A DNA stretch of 50,317 bases from JAEUSG01 sp964590225 (lineage in GTDB: Bacteria; Fibrobacterota; OXYB2-FULL-49-7; JAEUSG01), in the NCBI GenBank assembly GCA_964590225.1, contig CAZPWS010000020.1, positions 1-50,317 on the forward strand, given 5' to 3'. The notes beneath the pieces are model-generated. The model was given only the letters and a program-made list of their open reading frames with translations, did no database searches and was not told the origin of the DNA. Shown piece after piece: positions 25,844 through 34,921 of the stretch (within the stretch, counting starts at the first letter, position 1; each line of letters starts with the position of its first letter). The position numbers were made by a program, and so were the translations under genes.

Positions 25844-26278
25844 ATGGAGAAACTTAATCGCTTAATCTGTCAGTATGATAAACCTGTTTTGCATATCCTC
25901 CTTGAAGGGAAAATATGCTCTGGTGACCTAATTAACTTTTCCTACTCATTAACGAGACGGGTTCAGAAAATTGATAGCCCTTTTTTCCTTTTTCTCGATG
26001 CCTCATGCGCTGAAATGAATCTAATGGAAGGTCTCGCTATGAGAATATTTGGTCCCTTCATTGATGATGTAATCCAAAAGGAACTTATTAGAGCTTCAAT
26101 TATGCTGCCTAATCATATTTTTGATTCTCACAACACTTCTGCATCCGCAGACAAACGGATACGCTTTTTTAACAGCGATTTCGAAACTGCTCTGAGCTGG
26201 CTTAGTGGCTCATCGGAAAGAGAAAAAAATTATTTACCAGAAGAGCTAAGTAGAGCGACAAGATCTTCCCTTCGGTAG
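25844..26278 (+). CDS. SpoIIAA-like / STAS-type small protein
   Basis: The 144-residue protein (ATG at 25844; a TTG at 25820 would give 152) starts with strands KPVLHILLEG and FFLFLDASCAEM. Its C-terminus, KRIRFFNSDFETALSWLSG, is close to the ending of SpoIIAA-like STAS proteins (R-F-F-x-x-x-x-x-E-A-x-x-W-L). It is probably a cytoplasmic regulatory protein. No ribosome site is clear for either start. Its last 49 bases overlap the 3' end of the hybrid kinase gene on the other strand. A second STAS gene lies behind that kinase. Confidence 0.6.
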   Translation: MEKLNRLICQYDKPVLHILLEGKICSGDLINFSYSLTRRVQKIDSPFFLFLDASCAEMNLMEGLAMRIFGPFIDDVIQKELIRASIMLPNHIFDSHNTSASADKRIRFFNSDFETALSWLSGSSEREKNYLPEELSRATRSSLR

Positions 26279-28125
26279 GGTTTTTTCAAACTATTATTAA
26301 ATCCATAATCCCGTGGAACAGACATGATAGTATCTTCGGAATACCCACTACTTGCATAAAGAACTGCGTTTCTGTCAATCTGCCTTATCTTTGCGGCTGC
26401 CTCTTTTCCGCCCATACCGCCCGGAATAGTCAAATCGAGAATAGCGAAAGCGAACGGTTTGCCTGCCTTCAAGGCCTTTTCGTAGGCTAAACATGCAGAT
26501 TCCCCATCCGAAAAGCATTCTGGATTATATCCAATTTCCCGTAACAGTTCCGATGCAATATCTCTTATAAAATCTTCATCGTCCATAACAAGTACCCGTT
26601 CTCCATGTCCAAGCACCCCCGCCTCATTTGAAGCCGTTGGCAAAGAGGTGGTTTCTGCAATCGGTAGATACACCGAGAAAGTCGCTCCATGCCCAGGTTC
26701 GGAGTCCACTGTAATTACTCCGTCGTGCTTCTGTACTATGGAGTACGCAGTGGCAAGTCCCAAGCCACTACCAATCTGCTTTGTTGTAAAAAATGGGTCG
26801 AAAATTTTTGCCAAATACTGAATTGGAATTCCAACGCCCTGATCTTTTATCCGTATGCAAACAACCCCCCGTCCATACGATAAACCAACTGGCAAAGGAG
26901 AGAGAGGATCAAGCAACTTCAGTTCAATATTAACTACTCCCCCCATTGGCATGGCCTGCACTGCGTTTAGCAAGATATTGTCAAACACCTGTTCGATTTG
27001 AGTAGCGTCAATGTCGCATAACGGATCTTCATTTAAAATATTTAGCTCTGCCTTAATGCTTGAGCCACTTAAGGCAAAATGAACAGCATCTCTCAGCACA
27101 TTAGCTATAAGAACAACTCGCTTTACTGGCTTGCCACCTTTAGAGAATGTGAGTAGCTGCTGCGTGAGTCCCCGCGCCCTCTCATATACAGATAGCGAAC
27201 GGTCAATGTATTCAACCGCTTTTGACTCGTTTTTTTTAGCAATTTGGCTCTTTGCAAGATTTATAAATCCAAAAATACCCGACAATAGGTTATTAAAATC
27301 GTGAGCAATACCACCAGCCAAAATGCCAAGTGACTCTATCCGTTGAGAATTGCCAAGAGATTCCTCAATGCGCGTTTGTTCGGTAATATCTCTAAAAACA
27401 AGAACTACCCCAAGAATATCGCCATTAGCTGTCTTGATGGGCGAGCCACTATCCGCAATTATCCGTTGAGTGCCATCTTTTGCGATCAATGCCGTATGGT
27501 TGGCAAGACCCACAATTTGCCCCGTCTTGAGCACCTTGTCAACAGGGTTTTCGCACGCTTTCCCTGTCCGCTCGTTAATAATGTGAAATACATCGAGCAG
27601 GGGGTGGCCAACAGCTTCACTCTGCGACCATCCGGTGAGATGCGCAGAGATGGCGTTCATCATGGTAACCCGTCCCAAAGCATCAGTAACGATAACTCCA
27701 TCACCAATACTTTGCAGGGTAACATGGAGCCGCTCTTTTTCGTTTTCGAGTGCAATGGCCGCTTTTTTCTTTTCGGTTATATCCCGAAAAAAGACCACCA
27801 TGTGATTTTGCCTCACCTGAACCGCTGATATTTCAAAGCAGCCCGAAATTACGCCATCTTTATAATCAACCGTTTCCTGCTCGTAGTGGCCCCCATCCCT
27901 TGCTATCCTGCGATAAATTTCAGGAATTTCGCCATTTCTGTGGGCGGGAAAGGCATCTTCGATTTTTAAGCCAATCAATTTTTTGTGTTCAATGCCTAAA
28001 ATTTTTTCAGCCTGAATATTTGCCCCTTCAAAGGTCAGGCTATTATCGGGATTTAACGCCCAAAAATGCGCCCCCAACGGGACAGCATCGATAACTTCCC
28101 TTAGGATTGTTTCGGTGGAACTCAA
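26230..28125 (-). CDS. Hybrid histidine kinase (PAS-PAS-HisKA-HATPase-REC)
   Basis: The 631-residue cytoplasmic protein has two PAS domains (about 8-117 and 130-250, both ending FRDITE). An NtrB-type HisKA follows with ILAGGIAHDFNNLLSG (His275), then an HATPase with N-box LLNAVQAM, KDQGVGIP and GSGLGLATAYSIV. The C-terminal receiver has VMDDED and FAILDLTIPGG as phospho-acceptor Asp, and LKKPYR as the conserved Lys. The signal is unknown; PAS domains suggest redox, light or ligand sensing. The start overlaps the STAS gene stop by 4 bases, so the STAS protein is a likely partner. No output regulator follows. Confidence 0.92.
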   Translation of the reverse strand: MSSTETILREVIDAVPLGAHFWALNPDNSLTFEGANIQAEKILGIEHKKLIGLKIEDAFPAHRNGEIPEIYRRIARDGGHYEQETVDYKDGVISGCFEISAVQVRQNHMVVFFRDITEKKKAAIALENEKERLHVTLQSIGDGVIVTDALGRVTMMNAISAHLTGWSQSEAVGHPLLDVFHIINERTGKACENPVDKVLKTGQIVGLANHTALIAKDGTQRIIADSGSPIKTANGDILGVVLVFRDITEQTRIEESLGNSQRIESLGILAGGIAHDFNNLLSGIFGFINLAKSQIAKKNESKAVEYIDRSLSVYERARGLTQQLLTFSKGGKPVKRVVLIANVLRDAVHFALSGSSIKAELNILNEDPLCDIDATQIEQVFDNILLNAVQAMPMGGVVNIELKLLDPLSPLPVGLSYGRGVVCIRIKDQGVGIPIQYLAKIFDPFFTTKQIGSGLGLATAYSIVQKHDGVITVDSEPGHGATFSVYLPIAETTSLPTASNEAGVLGHGERVLVMDDEDFIRDIASELLREIGYNPECFSDGESACLAYEKALKAGKPFAFAILDLTIPGGMGGKEAAAKIRQIDRNAVLYASSGYSEDTIMSVPRDYGFNNSLKKPYRREDLVALLSSSGK

Positions 28126-28643
28126 TTCTCTGGCCCCTTTTTTTTCTGAAGATCAGCTACCACATCAGAAAAGGCCTCCTCATTTTGAGTATTGAGGCTG
28201 GAAAGAGCGGTATGCGCTTTTAAAATCTCCGCCCGTAAATTTTCTTCATCTGATTGGGCAATTTTAATTTCTTCAAGATCGGCAGTTAATTCGGCAAGTT
28301 CCAATGGAGGAGGGGGCGGAAGCGTATCGAGAATCCGATCACAATTCATCAATTCGAAAACACCCCACACTCTCTCTTGTTCAATCCAAACAACTGCCTT
28401 TTTGTTTCCTTTAATCCGTGAATATTTTACTGCCTGATGACAGATAAGCCCTATAATTGTACTATCGATGGAGATACATTCGGTAAGATCAATAAAGAAA
28501 GCATCTGCTTCAAGAACCGACGGGAAAAAGCGTTCCTCAAAAGCTTTTATGGCCGAAGATATTTGCCATGTCGCCTTACCTCCAATACGAAGCACGACAC
28601 TCTTTCCCCTTATGCCGGCAAAAACAACTGTGTTATTGTTCAT
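28122..28643 (-). CDS. STAS-domain protein with C-terminal coiled coil
   Basis: The start is taken at the ATG at 28643; a TTG at 28703 would add 20 residues. The 173-residue product begins with a STAS fold (VVFAGIRGKSVVLRIGGKAT). The anti-sigma-antagonist motif is present: DLTECISIDSTIIGLI, whose Ser in the IDS position is the usual phosphorylation site. A PPPPP linker and a C-terminal helix of heptads (about 115-165) follow. It could be a switch protein dephosphorylated or bound by a partner. It is coupled by 4 bases to the hybrid kinase gene. Confidence 0.75.
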   Translation of the reverse strand: MNNNTVVFAGIRGKSVVLRIGGKATWQISSAIKAFEERFFPSVLEADAFFIDLTECISIDSTIIGLICHQAVKYSRIKGNKKAVVWIEQERVWGVFELMNCDRILDTLPPPPPLELAELTADLEEIKIAQSDEENLRAEILKAHTALSSLNTQNEEAFSDVVADLQKKKGPEN

Positions 28644-28764
28644 ACAATTTAAGATAATTCCGCTTAAGGACAAACGCAACAAACAATTTTTTTGTGAGAG
28701 CAATACAACTTACTAAGGAATAATGATATATTTACGCAATATAATAAGGATATAACAAGAGTGA

Positions 28765-30126
28765 ATGAATAAAAGAGTCAGATTTCAAACCTTTAGTGTT
28801 CAGTGGGGGTTAGGCCGTTTTTTTATAGTCCTCCTGCCGGCAATCTTGCTTTATAGCATGATTGATGCAAACCCACTGTTTTACACGAAGCTGCTAAATA
28901 CAAACAAAACAGTGATCGCCGCTATCTCTTTCGCCTCTCTTTTGCTTCTTGTAGCCTACTCTTCATACAAGAGGATATATAAGTTCAAAGTTTTCCTGAT
29001 AAGCCACCTTTTTGCGGCAACAACTCTAATGTATCTGTACATTACCCATTTCGCTTTCGTGTATGAAGAATCGCCTTTAAGTCTTGCAAATATTGGAAAA
29101 GAACACGAAAATATTGCACTGCAATTATTAATACTCATAATGTCGATAAACATTTTGTCTGCGGCACTCGCCCCACATACGCTGCGACATAAAAAAACCA
29201 GACTATTTTCGTGGATGGTTGTATTTGGTGAAGCAGTAATACTATTCATCACACTTAAAAACATTGACATATCAACACTAACCTCCTCTACCCTATTTTC
29301 ACAGGACGGTTTTCTTGCTGGATCACTTGTTATAAACAGCGGAGCGCTTCTTGTCTCTATCTTTTTCCAGAAGGAGGAAAATGGATTTGGAGGCATTATA
29401 GGCGCGCTCGCACTTATAAACGCTATTATCAGCTTCACGACCTTCTCTGGCACCCCTGTTTTGGGACATGCGCTAATTTTAGCTCAACCCTTGCTAATAT
29501 GCACCGGAATAATTTTATACTGGTTTTCCTGTCTCCACCATCGAGTGGCCTACGATCCTCTCATGAAAATTTACAACCGCGACTATGCTCATCATATCAT
29601 ATCGGGTTTGTCGGCAAGTTCAATGGGGCAAAAGTATGTAATTGCCATGATAGATATAGACCATTTTAAAAGCGTAAATGATACCTATGGTCATCCGGCA
29701 GGCGATGCAGTTCTTTTTACTGTGGCACAAAAAATTCGCACCATGGTAATGCCGCAGGGAATTGCCTGCCGTTATGGTGGAGAAGAAATAATAATCTTCT
29801 TTCGAAACACCTGCGAAGCGGACGCATACTCAGCATGCGAAGCAATACGAAGAGAAATCAGACGGATTAGACACAAAGCCGGCGACCGCGAGTTTTCGGT
29901 TACCGTGAGTGTGGGAATGGCTGAATGTGATGAGTCGCAAATACCTATTGACCGCGTATTAAAAGCTGCCGATGAAGCACTATATCAAGCTAAAGAAACA
30001 GGAAGAAACAAAGTGCTAATAGGCCGTCTCAAGAAACGGACATATAATCCTGATCGTCCAACATACATCTCCATGCAGAAAAGTGACACAAACAGACGAC
30101 AAAGAGAGCCAGCGACTCCCCATTGA
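28765..30126 (+). CDS. Membrane GGDEF protein (probable diguanylate cyclase)
   Basis: The 453-residue protein has seven or eight membrane helices in the first 255 residues (about 18-37, 50-68, 76-95, 118-136, 148-165, 185-201, 208-228, 238-256). The GGDEF domain (about 264-420) has DPLMKIYNR, metal-binding DIDHFKSVND, GHPAGD and an active loop GGEEI at 338-342, which allows activity. The RxxD product-inhibition site expected five residues before GGEEI is absent (PQGI there). It should make c-di-GMP for receptors such as the PilZ protein at 15563-16618. The 54-bp gap to pal is small, but pal has its own ribosome site. Confidence 0.9.
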   Translation: MNKRVRFQTFSVQWGLGRFFIVLLPAILLYSMIDANPLFYTKLLNTNKTVIAAISFASLLLLVAYSSYKRIYKFKVFLISHLFAATTLMYLYITHFAFVYEESPLSLANIGKEHENIALQLLILIMSINILSAALAPHTLRHKKTRLFSWMVVFGEAVILFITLKNIDISTLTSSTLFSQDGFLAGSLVINSGALLVSIFFQKEENGFGGIIGALALINAIISFTTFSGTPVLGHALILAQPLLICTGIILYWFSCLHHRVAYDPLMKIYNRDYAHHIISGLSASSMGQKYVIAMIDIDHFKSVNDTYGHPAGDAVLFTVAQKIRTMVMPQGIACRYGGEEIIIFFRNTCEADAYSACEAIRREIRRIRHKAGDREFSVTVSVGMAECDESQIPIDRVLKAADEALYQAKETGRNKVLIGRLKKRTYNPDRPTYISMQKSDTNRRQREPATPH

Positions 30127-30180
30127 AATTATTTATTCTTTTTATTACATTATATTCACAAATCAAACAGGAGGGTTGTA

Positions 30181-30720
30181 ATGGTTAGAAAGTACTTAGT
30201 TTTGGTTAGCTTGGTCTTTGCAGTTATCTTTAGCGCATGTGCCTCCAAAAAAGCGAAAAATACAGTTGATAATCTTGCACCGCAAGATTCCAAAAGCAAG
30301 GACGCTGAAGAGCTCACACCCGTTGATAAAGACAGCCTTACAGCCGAGGAGATGGAACAACTTAAAAAGCTTCTTGCAAGTCTTGAAGATATCCCTTTTG
30401 ACTTTGACTCTTACGCAATACCAGAAAGCGGTCGTGCAATTGTAAAACAAAATGCTGATATATTAAACCGAATGCTTGCAAAAAGAGGCAAGTATATTAA
30501 AATCACTCTTGAAGGCCATACCGACGAACGGGGCTCGGCAGATTACAATTTAGCACTTGGAGATAGAAGAGCAAAAACTGTTAAGGATTATCTGCTAATA
30601 GTAGGATTCACAGACAAACAGCTCAGAATTATAAGCTACGGTAAAGAGCGTCCTAAGGTAGATGAAAGTACAATGGAAGCATGGGCAGCTAACAGAAGAG
30701 TGCATATTGCAGTAGAATAG
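30181..30720 (+). CDS. pal: Peptidoglycan-associated lipoprotein (Pal)
   Basis: The 179-residue lipoprotein has a signal peptide ending in the lipobox VIFSAC (Cys20). A Lys/Asp-rich linker is followed by an OmpA-like peptidoglycan-binding domain (about 75-179) with EGHTDERGSADYNLALGDRRA and ISYGKERP, the normal Pal signature. It should sit in the outer membrane facing inwards and bind peptidoglycan, helping envelope constriction. GGAGGG precedes the ATG. No tolA, tolB, tolQ or tolR lies beside it, which is unusual for pal in proteobacteria. Confidence 0.94.
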   Translation: MVRKYLVLVSLVFAVIFSACASKKAKNTVDNLAPQDSKSKDAEELTPVDKDSLTAEEMEQLKKLLASLEDIPFDFDSYAIPESGRAIVKQNADILNRMLAKRGKYIKITLEGHTDERGSADYNLALGDRRAKTVKDYLLIVGFTDKQLRIISYGKERPKVDESTMEAWAANRRVHIAVE

Positions 30721-30730
30721 CATATCGTAC

Positions 30731-30759
30731 TTGCTTTACATTAGTATTTAAGCTATAAT
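30731..30759 (+). promoter_or_regulatory. Sigma-70-type promoter candidate for the REC-HATPase/icmF operon
   Basis: TTGCTT (30731-30736) and a perfect TATAAT (30754-30759) are 17 bases apart. The ATG at 30770 is only 10 bases beyond the -10 element and has no Shine-Dalgarno, so the transcript may be nearly leaderless. Confidence 0.5.
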
Positions 30760-30769
30760 TAAGTCGTCT

Positions 30770-31684
30770 ATGGATAATATCCTAATAGTTGACGACGAGT
30801 CTTCAATTAAAGAGCTGTTAAGCGATTTTTTGAGTGGGTTAGGTTATCAGGTGGCCACTGCCAGTGATGGTGTTGAGGCGTTAGAGTTCCTCGATCAAAA
30901 CTGGCAGTCGGTTGGTATTGTAGTTTCAGATATTAACATGCCGCGAATGAAGGGTTTTGAGCTACTTAAAATTGTTGAGTCCCGCTATCCTTCAATTAAA
31001 CGGGCACTTCTTACTGCCTACAGTGTCGAAGACTATATTGACCTCGCACTGGAGCATGGCATATCCAACATTATTACCAAAACAACACCATTTAACTTCG
31101 ATGAGTTTTTATCTATTATTAATAAATTGGCAAATGGTCGAATACTCGGAATCGAGGAATACCTTGCGCCAAATACAATTATAAACCGCTTTAGTGTAAC
31201 CGACCCCAAAAAGATTCATGAATACGCTGCGCTTCCCATAAAATCGCTTAATACTCCCCGTTTAAACCGGAACTTTGAAATGGTGATGGTAGAGCTACTC
31301 AACAATGCGGTTTACTACGGAATTAAAGACATGGATCCGGAATATAAAGAGAACTGGAAGGATGATTTTATCCTTTCCAAAGGCGAAGTAGAGGTTGCCT
31401 TTGGCTGCGATAGCGAAAAGTCAGCAATTGCTGTCAGAGACAATGGAGGCAAATTAACAAAGAGCAAAGTTCTATACTGGCTCAGCCGACAGATGCTTCG
31501 TGATAATTCAGGGCTTCCCGTTGGCCTTTATGATATTCATGGTCGCGGCCTTTTTATCTCAAGGGAATATGTCGATCGACTTATAGTTAACCTTGTGCGC
31601 GGCAAAGCGACTGAAATTATATCCATGATATATCACAACGATATTTATAAGGGACACAAACCACTTCTAATAAATGAAATATGA
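30770..31684 (+). CDS. Receiver-HATPase regulator (REC fused to an anti-sigma-kinase-like ATPase)
   Basis: The 304-residue protein opens with a receiver domain: VDDES with acidic Asp8-Asp9, phospho-acceptor Asp54 in VSDINMP, and Lys104 in ITKTTPF. The C-terminal half is a GHKL ATPase-like domain of the RsbW type, with N-box VELLNNAVYYG (about 174-184), RDNGG (223-227) and HGRGLFISREYVD. It has no HisKA helix, so it is not a normal kinase. It may be a phosphorylation-gated anti-sigma or protein kinase (inference). Its TGA overlaps the ATG of icmF (4 bases), tying it to that enzyme. Confidence 0.85.
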   Translation: MDNILIVDDESSIKELLSDFLSGLGYQVATASDGVEALEFLDQNWQSVGIVVSDINMPRMKGFELLKIVESRYPSIKRALLTAYSVEDYIDLALEHGISNIITKTTPFNFDEFLSIINKLANGRILGIEEYLAPNTIINRFSVTDPKKIHEYAALPIKSLNTPRLNRNFEMVMVELLNNAVYYGIKDMDPEYKENWKDDFILSKGEVEVAFGCDSEKSAIAVRDNGGKLTKSKVLYWLSRQMLRDNSGLPVGLYDIHGRGLFISREYVDRLIVNLVRGKATEIISMIYHNDIYKGHKPLLINEI

Positions 31685-34600
31685 CTCCTATACGAGTAAT
31701 AACGGCTACCGCTCTTTTTGATGGTCATGATGTATCAATAAACATTTTCAGACGCCTTCTCCAGCGAAAAGGCTGTGAAGTTATCCATCTTGGCCACAGC
31801 CGCTCTGTAAATGAGGTGGTTAGCGCTGCAGTTCAGGAAGATGTCGATGCGGTACTTGTAAGCTCTTATCAAGGTGGGCATAACGAGTATTACCCATTTC
31901 TTGTTGAGGAGTTACGACGGTTTTCATCCACCCCTATTCTTGTATTCGGCGGCGGAGGCGGAGTTATTCTTCCTTCGGAAATTGAAGCTCTTCAAAAACA
32001 GGGGGTCGAACGCATCTATCACGCTGAAGAAGGTAGAAAGCTTGGCATTGAAGGTATTGTTGATGATATTATTAAACGAATACTTCAGAAAAGGGCTAAT
32101 AACACCGTCATAAACAACAATAACATTAACGATTTGTCTTCAAAAACACCCCACCTTTTATCAAAGCTAATCTCTTATATTGAAAATTCCACTACTCCAG
32201 ACGCAAAGCTTTTTAATGTCATTGAAGAACTTGCTAAAAAAAATCACGGCGTTGTCCTTGGCGTAACAGGCACAGGAGGTAGCGGCAAAAGCTCGTTAAC
32301 AGACGAATTAATCGGAAGAATACTAAAAGTGTCGAGAGATGCCACAATTGCAGTGCTTGCCGTTGATCCAAGTAAAAGCCTTACGGGCGGGGCACTGCTT
32401 GGTGACCGTATCAGAATGAACTCCATTTATAACAGCCGCGTGTATATGCGGAGTTTTGCTACGAGAGGAAGCGGGGACGAGCTTTCGGGCGCGGTAAAGG
32501 ATGCCGCAATCGCATGCAAAGCAGCAGGTTTCTCCTTAATTGTAATTGAAACTTCCGGAATAGGCCAGAGCGATAGTGCAATTCTTGGTGTATCTGATCT
32601 ATCCATGTATGTTATGACTGCCGAATACGGCGCTCCAACACAGCTTGAAAAAATTGATATGCTTGAACTCGCAAACTTTACCGTACTTAACAAGTGTTGC
32701 CGCCCCGAATCCGAGGACGCTTTTCGTCAAGTAATGCTCAACCATATCCGGCTTAAGGGAATACGGGTTGCACACAAGCGAGAAGGATCAATAATAAACC
32801 AGAAGTTGCCTGTTTACGCCACTGAAGCAAATGAGTTTAACCATCATGGCGTTAACGCTCTTTTCAAGGATGTTATTCAGGCACTCTTTCAAAAGGGAGC
32901 CCGCTTTTGCGTTGACGAAAGCGCCCTTAACTTGCTGTCAACAGATGGGCATAAGGATTTTCGTAAACAGAACGGACCATCCGGTTACTATCTTGCAGAA
33001 ATAGCCGACACAATAAGAAAGTACCATGAGCGGACGAAAAGTGAATCTGAAAAGGCAACAAACTGCTTTTCCATCCGCAGAACGATATCTATTGTCGGCC
33101 CTGACGAAAAAGAACAGACAAAATCTCTCAAGTTACTGCTTGATAAGGAAGAACAAAAATTCTCGCATGAAACAAGAGAAGCGATCGCCCACTGGAACAA
33201 AACCGCAACTCAATACGAATCTGAATCTATTGCCTATAAAGTAAGAGAAAAAACATACTCACTACCAACCAGAACGGTATCTGTCTCTGGTATATCAATC
33301 CCCAAAGTGGCCTTACCGAAATTTTTATGCGATGGCGATATTGTGAGATTTATCCGTGAAGAAAACCTTCCTGGATATTTCCCTTACACGGCGGGAGTTT
33401 TCCCCTTCAGAAGCACTTTAGAAGAACCTCAAAGGCAATTTGCAGGTGAAGGATGTCCTGAAAAAACTAACAAACGGCTGCACTATCTATCGAGGGGGAA
33501 AAGCGCAAAAAGGCTTTCCATAGCTTTCGACCCAATAACACTTTATGGAGAGTCGCCTGATGTCCGGCCTGATATTTATGGTAAAATCGGCGAGAGCGGT
33601 GTTAGTATCTCCACAATAGACGATATGCGCCGACTCTTCAAGGGATTTGATCTCTCTTCTTCTTCAACATCGGTGTCTATGACAATCAACGGTCCTGCAC
33701 CGGTAATGCTCGCGATGTACTTTATGTCAGCCATTCTTGAAAAAGAAGACTTAGAAAAAAGAAAGCTAACAAAAGAAGAACAGATTTCCTTGTTTCGCAC
33801 GCTCCGAGGCACGGTTCAGGCCGATATCCTTAAAGAGGACCAGAGTCAGAACACCTGTATTTTTTCTATAGATTTTGCGCTACGCTTAATGGGAGATGTG
33901 CAAAAATTCTTCGCAAAAAACGGTTTAAAAAATTATTACACAATAAGCGTTAGTGGTTACCATATCGCAGAAGCCGGCGCAAATCCCATTACACAGCTTG
34001 CTTTCACACTTGCGAACGGATTTCACTATGTCGAATACTTCCTTTCTTTGGGCTTGCAAATAGATGATTTCGCACACAATCTTTCATTTTTTTTCAGCAA
34101 TGGCCTTGACGCAGAATATGCTGTCCTTGGCAGAGTTGCACGAAAAATATGGGCAATAACTCTCCGTGAAAAATATGGTGCAAACGAAAGATCTCAAAAG
34201 CTTAAATACCACATACAAACTTCAGGCCGTTCTCTTCACGCAGAGGAGATCGAGCTAAACGATATCCGCACAACTCTTCAGGCACTACTGGCCTATCACG
34301 ACAACTGCAACTCGCTTCATACAAATGCCTACGACGAAGCTGTAACAACTCCAACAGAGGACTCCGTTAGGCGGGCAATGGCCATACAGCTCATCATTGC
34401 ACGCGAATTTGGTCTTTCTTTAAACGAAAATCCCAATCAAGGTTCTTTTATTATCAGCGAACTCACTGATCTTGTTGAAGCAGCTGTTTTAGAGGAATTT
34501 TGCAATATTGCAAGGCGAGGTGGTGTCCTTGGTGCGCTCGAAAAACAGTACCAAAGGGGAAAAATTCAGGAGGAATCGCTTTATTACGAAGAACAGAAAG

Positions 34601-34905
34601 AGAGCGGCGCAATCTCCGTAGTTGGAGTTAACTTTTTTGTAAATGATTCGCCAAATTTGGATTACGACAGAATGGAAGTGAGGCGGGCAGACTCAGAAGA
34701 AAAAAATAGACAACTCGAACGGCTCCATGAATTCGAAACTCGCCATGCAGATAAAACAGAATCTGCTCTTAAGAAACTTAAAGAAACGGCGCTCTCCGGT
34801 GGAAACATATTTGAAGCACTTCTTGAAGCAGTTCAGGTTGCTTCTCTTGGAAAAATAACGAAAGTCTTGTTTGAACTTGGCGGCCAATACAGAAGAAATC
34901 TGTAA
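31681..34905 (+). CDS. icmF: Fused isobutyryl-CoA mutase IcmF (B12 domain - MeaI-type GTPase - mutase)
   Basis: The 1074-residue enzyme interconverts isobutyryl-CoA and n-butyryl-CoA (or longer analogues) using adenosyl-B12. The B12-binding domain (about 4-135) has DGHD-x-x-x-x-I (Asp14, His16). The chaperone GTPase (about 180-430) has P-loop GVTGTGGSGKSS near 194-205 and ETSGIGQSD. The mutase domain (from about 560) has FPYTAGVFPFR, the Phe seen in isobutyryl- rather than methylmalonyl-type mutases, and HIQTSGRSLHAEE. The base-recognition NKxD motif reads NKCC, so its Asp is missing. It is coupled to the REC-HATPase gene. Confidence 0.95.
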   Translation: MTPIRVITATALFDGHDVSINIFRRLLQRKGCEVIHLGHSRSVNEVVSAAVQEDVDAVLVSSYQGGHNEYYPFLVEELRRFSSTPILVFGGGGGVILPSEIEALQKQGVERIYHAEEGRKLGIEGIVDDIIKRILQKRANNTVINNNNINDLSSKTPHLLSKLISYIENSTTPDAKLFNVIEELAKKNHGVVLGVTGTGGSGKSSLTDELIGRILKVSRDATIAVLAVDPSKSLTGGALLGDRIRMNSIYNSRVYMRSFATRGSGDELSGAVKDAAIACKAAGFSLIVIETSGIGQSDSAILGVSDLSMYVMTAEYGAPTQLEKIDMLELANFTVLNKCCRPESEDAFRQVMLNHIRLKGIRVAHKREGSIINQKLPVYATEANEFNHHGVNALFKDVIQALFQKGARFCVDESALNLLSTDGHKDFRKQNGPSGYYLAEIADTIRKYHERTKSESEKATNCFSIRRTISIVGPDEKEQTKSLKLLLDKEEQKFSHETREAIAHWNKTATQYESESIAYKVREKTYSLPTRTVSVSGISIPKVALPKFLCDGDIVRFIREENLPGYFPYTAGVFPFRSTLEEPQRQFAGEGCPEKTNKRLHYLSRGKSAKRLSIAFDPITLYGESPDVRPDIYGKIGESGVSISTIDDMRRLFKGFDLSSSSTSVSMTINGPAPVMLAMYFMSAILEKEDLEKRKLTKEEQISLFRTLRGTVQADILKEDQSQNTCIFSIDFALRLMGDVQKFFAKNGLKNYYTISVSGYHIAEAGANPITQLAFTLANGFHYVEYFLSLGLQIDDFAHNLSFFFSNGLDAEYAVLGRVARKIWAITLREKYGANERSQKLKYHIQTSGRSLHAEEIELNDIRTTLQALLAYHDNCNSLHTNAYDEAVTTPTEDSVRRAMAIQLIIAREFGLSLNENPNQGSFIISELTDLVEAAVLEEFCNIARRGGVLGALEKQYQRGKIQEESLYYEEQKESGAISVVGVNFFVNDSPNLDYDRMEVRRADSEEKNRQLERLHEFETRHADKTESALKKLKETALSGGNIFEALLEAVQVASLGKITKVLFELGGQYRRNL

Positions 34906-34921
34906 AATTCCTCTTTAAATC

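Noticed and set aside
34906..34921. Terminator between convergent icmF and bioA
   Set aside because: The 16-base gap holds no inverted repeat or T run.
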